64,000 nt of DNA from Cryptomeria japonica (Eukaryota > Streptophyta > Pinopsida > Cupressales > Cupressaceae). This document shows, in pieces, positions 1 through 10,089 of this stretch. A program made the translations under genes and the position numbers. The notes beneath the pieces were generated by a model. The model was given only the letters and a program-made list of their open reading frames with translations, did no database searches and was not told where the DNA came from. Numbering within the stretch: the stretch's first letter is position 1; the number at the start of each line of letters is the position of its first letter. The stretch is from assembly GCF_030272615.1 (NCBI RefSeq), contig NC_081415.1, forward strand, positions 596,941,335-597,005,334, written 5' to 3'.

Positions 1-93
1 AATTCAAGAAGTAAGCACTTCGCTCCTTTCCTTTAGCACATGAAGTTGATTCAACTTTACCCTCAAGATCGCTTTACCTTACTAAATCATGCA

Positions 94-309
94 CTTCACT
101 CATCTGTCTTCCAACATGAAGTTCGATCATCTCCTCTTGAACATAAAGTTCACTCATCTCCTCTTGAAGTTGAAGTTCACTCATCTCCTCTCGAAGTTGA
201 AGTTCGCTCATCTCCTCTTGAACATGAAGCTCACTCATCTCCTCTTGAAGTTAAAGTTCGCTCATCTCCTCTTGAACATGAAGTTCACTCATCTCCTCTC
301 CAACACTAA
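94..309. repeat. 27-bp minisatellite, eight units
   Basis: Eight consecutive 27-base units begin with variants of GTTCACTCATCTCCTCTTGA and end GAAGTTGAA or GAACATGAA. Units start at 94, 121, 148, 175, 202, 229, 256 and 283. Because 27 is a multiple of three, all three forward frames stay open or nearly so (9-residue repeat HSSPLEVEV in one), which produces ORFs without implying a protein. Related CATGAAGT/CTTCGCTC words continue in degenerate form to about 740. Confidence 0.85.
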
Positions 310-1600
310 GTTCGCTCATTGTTCTCAAAGGTGAAGATGAAGTTTTATCTAATGTGTTTGAAAATGAAGTTGAAACTTTTCTCCTCACACTCAACTCATG
401 AAGTAGATGCCTTCACTCGTATACCCAAATGTATGAAGCATAACTTTGCTTCATTTCCCCAATTCATGAAGCAACAATTTCGTTCCTCCTTAGCAACCCT
501 TGAAGTGAATTATTTCTCTCCTCTTAGGTCAAACATGAAGTAAATAATTTCATTTGAAGCTTTCAGCTCTTAAAGTTATCAACTTCGTTCATAAACACCG
601 ATTCATGAAGCAAGAAACTTCACTCAACTCTTTTGATACCTGAAATATGCATTTCGCTCCTAGTTGCTTGAAGTCGAAGTTCACTCCTAAACTCTCACAC
701 TTGAAGTTTTCTCTAAAGGTGAAGTCATGAAGTAAAACTTTAAAGTCCAAGACAAACTCAAAGGTGAGGCAAATTATGAAAGAGATAAATATTACTTCAT
801 TGCGCATTCAAATGTTCAAACTATTGCAACTTACTTTCATCAATCCTCAAAAGGACTCAAAGCAAATTCACTCAATCAAAATACAAAATATGAGGATTAG
901 CAGTGTCGGTACTTGGGTACATGGGTATACACAATATGAGAAACCTAGTTTAAAAGTATACGCCATACGAGTTACATGTAATGAACAAATTGGATCAGAT
1001 TTCAAGGCATATACACAATGAACAAGTTTGATCACATTTAAATAGCAAATAACTAAGTTTCAAGAATATCAAGTTCCATATATATCAAAATGGATCAAAT
1101 CTCAACTTTCATATATATCAATGGACAAATTTGATCAAATATCAAGTTCCATATATATCAAAATGAACAAAAATCGTGTACATATCAAAAAATGGTATAG
1201 ATGCCAAATCAATAATAGTTACAAAAATGTGGCATGTGACATGCCTATCAAAGTCGATATATACATATACAAATATCGAATATATATAAAAAAGGTCCTT
1301 TAATGACCATAACTACAACTATATGTCTCTATCGGTATCTATGACTGTGGCGGATCATCAAAATCAAGCCTCTTTGAAGCAGTACGTGGCTTTGTAGATG
1401 GCTACACAAGGATAATTCAAATGTTGAATTAGATATATTTTCTCAATATAACATCAAAATAATTAAATATTGAACTCTAAATTGTTTGAAGTTGAAATGT
1501 TGATTACCTCATCTCTGGGTGATCGTACGGATCCGTGTCGCACTTTAGGCTAACAATGAATGCTTCCGGTCGGACTGATTTGGCAGCCACGTAGTGGTCG
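310..1600. other. No gene seen
   Basis: Apart from degenerate continuation of the minisatellite words to about 740 and a short tandem repeat near 1068, I see no gene, RNA or mobile-element signal. Short open frames here have no recognisable motifs. Confidence 0.6.
1068..1171. repeat. Short tandem repeat with TATATATCA core
   Basis: Three units of about 33-40 bases, each with a core close to ATATATATCAA and a following GGA(C/T)(A/C)AAT segment, begin at 1068, 1101 and 1141. Unit length varies. No function is evident. Confidence 0.6.
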
Positions 1601-1603
1601 CGT

Positions 1604-1765
1604 GGCAAGGGGGTTCCAACCACAAGGGTTCCGGTCAGAACCCCCTTGCCCTATATAACATCCAAAATCTGTGCAAGCCCCTCATTTTGCATTGAGCGGC
1701 TTGGAGTTGAGCAGGAGGGTGCAAAAAATCTCAGAGATCTGGCTGCAAGGGTTTTGGTGGTAAGT
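1604..1765 (+). promoter_or_regulatory. Promoter-like block: inverted repeat, TATA box, splice donor
   Basis: A perfect 12-base inverted repeat (GGCAAGGGGGTT at 1604-1615 and AACCCCCTTGCC at 1639-1650) abuts a TATA box, CTATATAA at 1651-1658. About 100 bases downstream, GTAAGT at 1760-1765 is a good 5' splice donor, followed by T-rich intron-like sequence. The block could be the promoter and first noncoding exon of the decayed gene starting at 5555, with the satellite inside a large intron, or of an unrelated element. Only the motifs are observed; transcription is inference. Confidence 0.4.
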
Positions 1766-1952
1766 ACCTTTTTAATTTTTTTTTTTTTAAATGTATTTAT
1801 TTTATCATATTAATTTATATTCTTTTTTTAAAAATAGTTTTAAATAGAAAATCAATTTTTTGATAGCAAAATAGTTTTTTTTAAGTTTTTTAAAAAATAT
1901 ACATTTTTTGTATTTATTCTATCATATTAGTTGAGAATATTAGAAAATAAAT
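1766..1952. other. T-rich stretch, no gene
   Basis: Poly-T and A/T-rich sequence follows the splice-donor-like site. It is consistent with the start of a plant intron but nothing more specific is visible. Confidence 0.4.
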
Positions 1953-2214
1953 ACATACATGTTCATAAATACACAAATACATACACAAACATACACATAC
2001 ATACATACACACCTACACACATTCATACACATACATACATACATACCTACATACATGCAAACCTACATACAAACATACACAAACATACACACCTACATAC
2101 ATACATACATACATACATACATACATACATACATACATACATACATGTACATACCTACATGTACATACACATACATAAATACATACACATAAATAAATAC
2201 ATACACATAAAATA
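1953..2214. repeat. ACAT tetranucleotide microsatellite
   Basis: Imperfect (ACAT)n with interspersed ACAC and ATAA variants. The purest run is about 2095-2147. It opens frames on both strands (Thr/Tyr/His/Ile-rich on +, Cys/Val/Tyr-rich on -), which are artefacts. Confidence 0.95.
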
Positions 2215-2366
2215 ATTATATACGCCTTAGGACATACATACACCTCAAGACATGCTATCAGGGGACGTGTGTGGTCCTGAGGGGTCACACACATGTGAAC
2301 ATGTCCTGAGGTGTATGTATGTATTTATGTGTATCTATACATCCTAAGGTGTATATAATTATTTTA
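2206..2366. repeat. Large imperfect inverted repeat at satellite edge
   Basis: The left arm reads ATAAAATAATTATATACGCC then TTAGGACATACATACACCTC. The right arm carries the complement in order: CATGTCCTGAGGTGTATGTA, then CCTAAGGTGTATATAATTAT and TTTTAT. The arms surround GGTCC-containing sequence related to the satellite. It joins the ACAT repeat to the 138-bp array. Confidence 0.7.
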
Positions 2367-5110
2367 TATGACCCCTTAGGACCACACAAGGCCCCTTACG
2401 ACACATGTGCACCCCTTAGCACTTATTAGGACCACATAAGATCAAATGGTGTCGAAAGGGGTCTTATGTGGTCCTAAGGGGTCACGCATGTGTTCTAACA
2501 CATGGGTGACCCCTTAGGACCCCACAAGACCCCTTGCGACACATGTGCACCCCTTAGCACCTATTAGGACCACATAAGACCAAATTGTGTTGCAAGGGGT
2601 CTTATGTGGTCCTAAGGGGTCACACATGTGTCTAACACGTGGGTGACCCCTTAGGACCACTTAAGACCCCTTGCGACACATGTGCACCCCTTAGCACTTA
2701 TTAGGACCACATAAGACCAAATGGTGTCGAAAGGGGTCTGATGTGGTCCTAAGGGGTCATTCATGTGTTCTAACACATGGGTGACCCCTTAGGACCACTT
2801 AAGACCCCTTGCGACACATGTGCACCCCTTAGCACCTATTAGGACCACATAAGACCAAATGGTGTCAGAAATGGTCTTAAGTGGTCCTAAGGGATCACGC
2901 ATGTATTCTAACACATGGGTGACCCCTTAGGACTACACAAGGCCCCTTGCAACACATGCGCACCCTTTAGCACCTATTAGGACCACATTAGACCAAATGG
3001 TGTCGCAAGGGGTCTTAAGTGGTCCTAATGGGTCACACATGCGTTCTAACACATGGGTGATCCCTTAGGACCACACAGGCCCTTTGCGACACATGTGCAC
3101 CCCTTAGGACCTATTAGGACCACATAAGACCAAATGGTGTCGAAAGGGGTCTTATGTGGTCCTAAAGGGCCATGCATGTGTTCTAACACATGGGTGACCC
3201 CTTAGGACCACTTAAGACCCCTTGCGACACATGTGCACCCCTTAGCACCTATTAGGACCACATAAGACCAAATGGTGTTGAAAGGGGTCTTATGTGGTCC
3301 TAAGGGGCCATTCATGTGTTCTAACACATGGGTGACCCCTTAGGACCACACAAGGCCCCTTGCGACACATGTGCACCCCTTAGGACCTATTAGGACCACA
3401 TAAGACCAAATGGTGTCGCAAGGGGTGTTATGTGGTCCTAAGGGGTCACACATGTGTTCTAACACATGGGTGACCCCTTAGGACCACACAAGGCCCCTTA
3501 TGACACATGTGCACCCCTTAGCACCTATTAGGACCACATAAAACCAAATGGTGTCGCAAGGGGTCTTAAGTGGTCCTAAGGGGTCACACATGTGTTCTAA
3601 CACATGGGTGACCCCTTAGGACCACACAAGGCCCCTTACGACACATGTGAACCCCTTAGCACCTATAAGGACCACTTAAGACCCCTTGTGACACTTGTGC
3701 ACCCCTTAGCACCTATTAGGACCGCATAAGACCAAATGGTGTCGGAAGGGGTCTTATGTGGTCCTAAGGGGTCACACATGTGTTCTAACACATGGGTGAC
3801 CCCTTAGGACAACTTAAGACGCCTTGCGACACATGTGTACCCCTTAACACCTATTAGGACCACATAAGACCAAATGTTGTCGAAAGGGGTCTTATGTGGT
3901 CCTAAGGGGTCACACGTGTTCTAACACATGGGTGACCCCTTAGGACCACACAAGGTCCCTTAAGACACGGGTGACCCCTTAGCACCTATTAGAACCACAT
4001 AAGACCAAATGATGTCGAAAGGGGTCTTATGTGGTCCTAAGGGGTCATGCATGTGTTCTAACACATGGGTGACCCCTTGGGACCACTTAAGACCCCTTGC
4101 GACACGTGCACCCCTTAGCACCTATTAGGACCACATAAGACCAAATGGTATCGCAAGGGGTCTTATGTGGTCCTAAGTAATCACACGTGTTCTAACACAT
4201 GGATGACCCCTGAGGACCACATAAGACCCCTTGCGACACATGTGCACCCTTTGGCACCTATTAGGACCACATAAGACCAAATGGTGTCGCAAGGGGTCTT
4301 AAGTGGTCCTAATGGGTCACACATATGTTCTAACACATGGGTGACCCCTTAGGACCACACAAGGCCCCTTGCGACACATGTGCACCCCTTAGGATCTATT
4401 AGGACCACATAAGACCAAATGGTGTCGAAAGGGGTCTTATGTGGTCCTAAGGGGTCACACATGTGTTCTAACACATGGGTGACCTCTTAGGACCATAGAA
4501 GGCCCCTTATGACACATGTGCACCCCTTAGCACCTATTAGGACCACATAAGACCTAATGGTGTCGAAAGGGGTCTTATGTGGTCCTAAGGGGTTATGCAT
4601 GTGTTCTAACACATGGGTGACCCCTTAGAACCACTTAAGACCCCTTGCGACACATGTGCACCCCTTAGCACCTATTAGGACCACATAAGACCAAATGGTG
4701 TTGCAAGGGGTCGTGTGTGGTCCTAAGTAGTCATGCATGTATTCTAACACATGGGTGGCCCTTTAGGACCACACAAGACCCCTTGCAACACATGTGCACC
4801 CCTTAGCACCTATTAGGACCACATAAGATCAAATGGTGTCACAAGGGGTCTTAAGTGGTCCTAAGGGGTCACACATGTGTTCTAACACATGGGTGACCCC
4901 TTAGGACCACTTAAGACCCCTTGCGACACATGTGAACCCCTTAGCACCTATTAGGACCACATAAGACCAAATGGTGTCAAAAGGGGTCTTATGTGGTCGT
5001 AAGGGGTCACACATGTGTTCTAACACATGGGTGACCCCTTAGGACCACACAAGGCCCCTTGCGACACATGTGCACCCCTTAGCACCTATTACGACCACAT
5101 AAGACCAAAT
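2340..5110. repeat. 138-bp satellite, about 20 copies, two hairpins per unit
   Basis: ACACATGTGC recurs at 2401, 2539, 2676, 2814 and 2952 (ACACATGCG in the last), giving a period of 137-138 bases, and continues to about 5110. Each monomer has a near-palindrome (CCTAAGGGGTCA...TGACCCCTTAGG, for example 3437-3482) and a 16-base inverted repeat (AGGACCACATAAGACC at 3116-3131 with its complement at 3148-3163). Units differ by scattered substitutions, so the array is not freshly amplified. There is no ORF across it. It resembles a minor satellite rather than a CRISPR array: there are no unique spacers, and the host is a plant. Confidence 0.93.
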
Positions 5111-5482
5111 TAGGACCTATTAATTAAATTGTATATGCAAAATTATAAATGAATTGTAAATTAATTTGACATAATTTGTCTTAATTTGACTAATTTTCAA
5201 ATTAATTATTTTATATGCAAATATATTTAATTGTAAATTCGACATCTATTGAAATTTAAAATTAAATTTATAGCTGTTTAAATTTCTTTTGTGCATAGAT
5301 CTAGACATTTATCTTAAAGTTGTCTTTATATCTAGAAAATTTTAACTCAAGTATGCATTTATGACATTTAAATTTCTTTTTTGTATATATCTAATTTTTT
5401 TAATTTACATGTTTAAAATGCTTTAAATGTATGTACATGTAATTTTTTAATTATTGTTTAATGTGTACTACATACATGCACA

Positions 5483-5535
<53 letters not shown>

Positions 5536-5554
5536 TACATTACCCACTCACATC
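5111..5554. other. AT-rich spacer with TA microsatellite
   Basis: After the last satellite unit comes AT-rich sequence with no gene, then a (TA)n run at about 5487-5532 immediately before the first ATG of the unknown gene at 5555. Confidence 0.7.
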
Positions 5555-5775
5555 ATGTCTAATGAGCCCGAATCACATAACACTAGTAGTTCTGAGCCTA
5601 GTGTTCATCCTCGTGGGAGTGAGAAGACGTCACATAGGTTCGCCACAACTCCACAAGAGAGACAACAACTCTACAATCAGATAGTAGAGGCACTCCAACG
5701 TGCCTTAGATCTTTTAAATATCATGTTGGGAAACATGCGTGATCAACCAAATAAACAAAGGGGTGAGATTATTAG

Positions 5776-6931
5776 TGTCGTGCCTATGAAGTGTGATACC
5801 TGTAGCTGCAACACAAACACTCAATAGATCATTACAAGCATGGTTAGCAAATAAGAAGCAAATGAAAGATGAACCATGACAAAGAAACCTATCGCCTCCT
5901 AAGAGATGCGAGTGTGGATTTTCTCTCAAATCTAGATAAGCAATCCTAGTGACTTGACTACACCTAGATGGAGGATTTGAAATGATAATTATATGAAAAC
6001 TAGATGAGATTGATTATGCTAGATTGATCCAAGAGGCCAATTAAGCTAATGACATGCATGAATAAGCTATGATGATGATGCAATTAAGCTAGAAAAGAGA
6101 TTGATTAAGCTACATGATTCAACAATTATGCTAGAAAATGATCGAGTTAAGCTAATGCAATTTCCTATAATAACAATGCTCAAATGATATGCCTATAGTA
6201 ACAATGCCTAAATTGATAATGAGATCGATCCATTGTGCTCCAAAAGGGGGATATTTATAGGATTTCCACGACAAAGGGTGAGGTGGCAGGTATCAATGGT
6301 CAAGATTGAGTCTGAAGATATCAAGGGTGAAATTGGAGGAGGTTGGAGAAGAGGTTGGAGGAAGGGACACTTGTCATCTCTATGGTGACAAGTGTCAAGG
6401 AGCCTTTCTCATGAGAGGGAAAGTGTCCAAGAGAGGAGACATGTGGCCAAAGTGCCATGTGTCTCAAGGGGAGAATATCCACACCATAGGAGGTTAGGAT
6501 AAGGAGGTTAGAATGTGCAAGATAGGATAGGGTTAGGCAAACCCAAGGTTAGATGGAATGGGTTAGGTTAGAGAGATGGTTAGGTTAGGTGGCTAGAAGT
6601 TAGGAGACATGTGGGCAATTTGAATTTAAAAATTCAAATAATAGGAAAAGACTAATTAATTTTCAACAACTCATAAATTTATTTGTTTTAATTAATTAGG
6701 GGATTAGAAGAATTGATTGAAATGGGGGGAGGACTAGTTAATTTGAATTAATTAATCAAAGGGGACTATTGAAATGAAACCTATTAAATAAATCCTTAGA
6801 TTTATTAATAAGTAGATGAAAGGGATAATTTAACCAAATTGCTAATGAATTCAATTAAATTAGGGAGCAGGATTAATTAAATAATTTCTTATTTAATTAA
6901 TTATCTTCAAACCATTTTTTAGGTGTGTACA
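5776..6931. mobile_element. Solo LTR, 1156 bp, TSD ATTAG
   Basis: The block starts TGTCGTGCC and ends GGTGTGTACA. It is flanked by identical ATTAG at 5771-5775 and 6932-6936. There is no internal coding region, PBS or PPT, so it is a solo LTR left by LTR-LTR recombination. Its right part is AT-rich with repeated TTAATTAA words. The end TTTTTTAGGTGTGTACA resembles the ends of the LTR-like blocks closing near 17415 and at 60046, suggesting one broad LTR superfamily. Element orientation cannot be fixed from the LTR alone. Confidence 0.85.
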
Positions 6932-8335
6932 ATTAGACATGAGCTACTCCATATGATTGACCTCATTGACAATTATAATCCATATGATGAGGTCAATGTA
7001 GAGGAAATCTATAGATCCTTTTCACGCAGTGTATGTGGTATGGTGAAATGGGACACGGTGAATGGTAGGGTTTCCACAACTGATGTGAAAACCATGTTTC
7101 CTCATTATCAGGCCTTTGGTAGGGTGAAGGGTTATATGCCTACCAGGTGCACAGATGCACTAGTAGCACCTTTTATCTATCCTAGATGGTTAGACACTCA
7201 TCATAGGTGGCCCTAAAAGGATGAGTTGCCCCTTTATTTCTGCAAACAATTATTTGCAGAGTTTCATTTGTTGAATGATGTTGATTACACCAATTTTTTG
7301 AAACATGTTGGGAAAGGGAAGGGTGGATTTTTAGATAAGTTTAGATGACCAGGTGTACCCCCGCCCATTAATAAATGGGAATTGATTAGTCCAAACCTTG
7401 TGGTTCTTCCCAAGAGTGCAAACCTAGCACATGCTACAGATAGTGTACCAGATGACACTCGACATACCATCTTTTCCAGTATTGCTACTATAGCCACACA
7501 AGTGGATGAGATGACATCAGATTGGGTGGGTAGATATATGTTGTACTCTCATACTAGCATTCATGATGCATCAACGAGTGATGATCCATATGTTCGAGTA
7601 GACATACCATCACCGATGGATGTTGCACACATGCATGACATAGATCCTTTATGGCAGATGAGCACATGCTTATCCAGTGATCTCTTAGATTCATATTAGG
7701 TCATTGCTATGGAGCATGGGATCCCACTAGAGGATGCCCCATCATTGGCTAGGCATGTACTTGGTAGACCAGGTGCTTCTAGTTGTGGTTGTGAGCATAT
7801 AGATTCTCAGCCTACTGCTACAGCACATCCTACTACCCCACCCTAGCATACAACAATTGGTCGGGATACACCTCCTCCTGTTTATACATCAGTTGATCGA
7901 GCCACAGTACCTAGAATTGGATTTTTGGGGATGTTCACTACCATTCTTATGGATCCAGACAATGAGGGGGATCATGTTGCAGTGGGCTCCTTGCATGATT
8001 CTGACATCAGCAGGATCAGATGAGCCTTACATGCTGCAAAAGGGGTATGAATTATATAATATATAATTTACTAATTTTAATTTAGAAATTTTATATAGCT
8101 ACTTAACTGTACACATGAACTGCATAGATTAAATTAATTATATATATTGGATTGTATTTTTTGAACTATATAGGGTATCACGTTAGGGTCGATGTATGGA
8201 GATTTGCATGCTGCCACTGACCCAGTTGTTCATCAGGAGACACAAGTATGTATAAATTTTAAATTATTATTGTTTTATTTTTAAGTTCTATTTAAATGGA
8301 TATCTAGGTGTTGATTAAATAATTTCAAGTGATTT

Positions 8336-8339
<4 letters not shown>

Positions 8340-8382
<43 letters not shown>
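8340..8382. repeat. (AT)n microsatellite
   Basis: An almost pure AT dinucleotide run lies between exon-like blocks of the decayed gene. Confidence 0.95.
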
Positions 8383-8385
<3 letters not shown>

Positions 8386-8557
8386 ACAAAATGTGTGCAT
8401 TGTCTAGGATGAGCGAGCATTGTGCAGGATGAGCCATTCATCCTGCAAACGTTCTAGAGTCCAACATGCACGTGATGGAGGTGTTAGAGACCCCGAGGTA
8501 TGTTTATCTACAACCACATGTACATGTTCAAGTAGATTTGATTTGATCTTTAAAATA

Positions 8558-8563
<6 letters not shown>

Positions 8564-8639
<76 letters not shown>
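8564..8639. repeat. (TA)n microsatellite
   Basis: A pure TA run of about 75 bases lies between exon-like blocks. It creates Tyr-Ile repeat ORFs on both strands that should be ignored. Confidence 0.95.
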
Positions 8640-8643
<4 letters not shown>

Positions 8644-8819
8644 CTTAATAATGAATGTTTGAATAATGTAGTATGTGAGTTCATGTGTAATTTATATTGC
8701 AAGCACAGGGGGTGATGTTTGAGGATTTGCACATTGCCATAGAACCTATTCATCAGGAGACACAGGTATACATTATAACTTTAAATTAATTCAATCTTAA
8801 ATATTTAAGTTCTATTTTT

Positions 8820-9359
8820 AAAGGGACAGTTCTGGGCTGTAGATCTTGGCAGAAACCCCAAGGACAGGGGCGTGGTGCCCTGGTCCTTCCCATGATAGTG
8901 GCGTGACGCCATGGCCCTGCCCTCTGTCAGCAGGACTTGGCAGAGCAAAACTTTGCAGACTCCAGAATCCTTCCTGTCAGTTTTAGCTCCATAATTGTAG
9001 AATCAGGATAGTGGCGTGGCACCTTGGCCCTAAACATTTCTGCTCAGATTTCAGACACAGGTGCACCTCTGATTTTTCCTTTTGATCTATACTTTGCAAT
9101 AGTGTATCAGTTATTCTTTGATCTGAATTCTTAGATTAGGGTTTGTTTGCTTACTTGCTTTCTAGGTTAGATTGTATTTTGCATCATTCCTCTCTCTCAT
9201 TTACAACAAAGGAATAGAAAACCTAAGAGGTAATCCATGACTCTCTTTCTCATAAGAAGTAGCCGACGTGTGTTACCTCCCTAGGATCTTTTGTATTCCA
9301 TGAGTGTGTATGAGAGTGGGATTAGGGCTTCCATACTTAGTCTCACTTTTTCCCCTACA
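8820..9359 (+). mobile_element. Probable LTR fragment (R/U5 end)
   Basis: The block contains repeated words (GGGGCGTGGTGCCCTGG and GTGGCGTGACGCCATGG), a TTAGATTAGGGTTTG segment and a CT-rich tail ending TTTTTCCCCTACA at 9359, all typical of a plant LTR 3' end. It directly abuts the truncated edge of element C1. No left boundary or TSD was found. Confidence 0.4.
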
Positions 9360-9360
9360 C

Positions 9361-9632
9361 AATTCCATGAAAGAAATAATCGGGGCCACAAAATAACTTA
9401 GTTAGGTCCTATCCATAATCAGGTTCCAAATGCACATTACCATGATGAAGACTTAACCGGTTGTGAAGCAAATTGAATACCAGTTGAGTGTAGTGAATGT
9501 CGGTTAACCCAAACAAAAAAAAGTGATAAATCAATGAATCCTGATAAGGAATATCAACACCTGGAGATGAGTTGCCATCAATGACAACCGAAAATGGCAT
9601 TAATTTTACCGGATGAGTGTCAATTGCCAACA
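9361..9632 (-). repeat. C1 3' LTR, truncated
   Basis: This 272-base copy matches 15305-15580 of the 5' LTR, starting AATTCCATGAAAGAAATAAT and ending in the LTR edge ...CAATTGCCAACA. The remaining ~715 bases expected from the 5' LTR are missing to the left, where unrelated LTR-like sequence begins. Confidence 0.85.
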
Positions 9633-9634
9633 AT

Positions 9635-9795
9635 CTCCCCCTTTGGCATTGATGGCAACACTCGTGAAAAATGGTGTTTTCACTAAATCTGCCTCTGAGT
9701 CTGCACATCCTCTTGACATGTACATCAATATTCTATATACATATGATACTCCCCCTGAGTTCTATATATATTTTTCAATTTATTCCTCCCCCTTT
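9635..9795 (-). promoter_or_regulatory. C1 polypurine tracts (three)
   Basis: Read on the minus strand, AAAGGGGGAG occurs at 9795-9786, CAGGGGGAG at 9757-9749 and AAAGGGGGAG at 9644-9635, two bases from the LTR edge. The first and last are preceded by TTG/CATTGATGCC-type words. The same three tracts in the same order occur in C2 and D. The last is the expected plus-strand primer; the others are duplicate PPT-like signals. Confidence 0.75.
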
Positions 9796-10089
9796 GGCAT
9801 CAATGACAAAGTGGGGTTCCCACAAAGAATTCTATACATCTATAAATGTATGTCGGATCTATAAAATTTTCAAAATGTTTGCATACATAGACTTCAAAAA
9901 TGAAAGGTAAGTATCCCAACCTTGCTTAAGAGAGTCAAGATTTGAGGTAAATCCATTCAAGAGACTGACATAATATTCAATTGCTTATGATGTAGTGGGA
10001 TCCTCCTTTTGCATATTAGAAATACATTATGTCTTATGAAAAAGTAAAGTATCCAACTGAGGACTGATGAGATTTTGGAGCTCATTTGC

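Larger units (their letters stand above)
5555..8766 (+). pseudogene. Unrecognised multi-exon gene, broken, split by a solo LTR
   Basis: The frame opening at 5555 (MSNEPESHN...) runs to the LTR insertion at 5776. It resumes in the same codon phase after the second TSD copy at 6932, so the two halves were one exon. It continues with HELLHMIDLIDNYNPYDE, KTMFPHYQAFGRVKGYM and IYPRWLDTHHRWP through in-frame stops near 7214, 7345 and 7697. Downstream, short exon-like blocks end at donor-like GTATGT/GTATAC: one ends HQETQ at 8250, one carries RALCRMSHSS, and a diverged copy of the HQETQ block ends near 8766. I do not recognise the family; Trp, His and Tyr are frequent in the conserved-looking middle. 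It could be a decayed host gene or the accessory ORF of a transposon. Coding potential looks real because long homogeneous frames persist through isolated stops. Confidence 0.55.

Noticed and set aside
40-334. Open frames of 81-89 codons at the left end
   Set aside because: They are the 27-bp minisatellite read in frame; no conserved protein feature.
1931-2294. Three overlapping ORFs on both strands
   Set aside because: Products of the ACAT repeat.
2340-5110. Regular array resembling a CRISPR
   Set aside because: There are no unique spacers; whole 138-bp units repeat, and the other content is plant nuclear DNA.
8420-8753. Tyr-Ile repeat ORFs on both strands
   Set aside because: Translation of the TA microsatellite.
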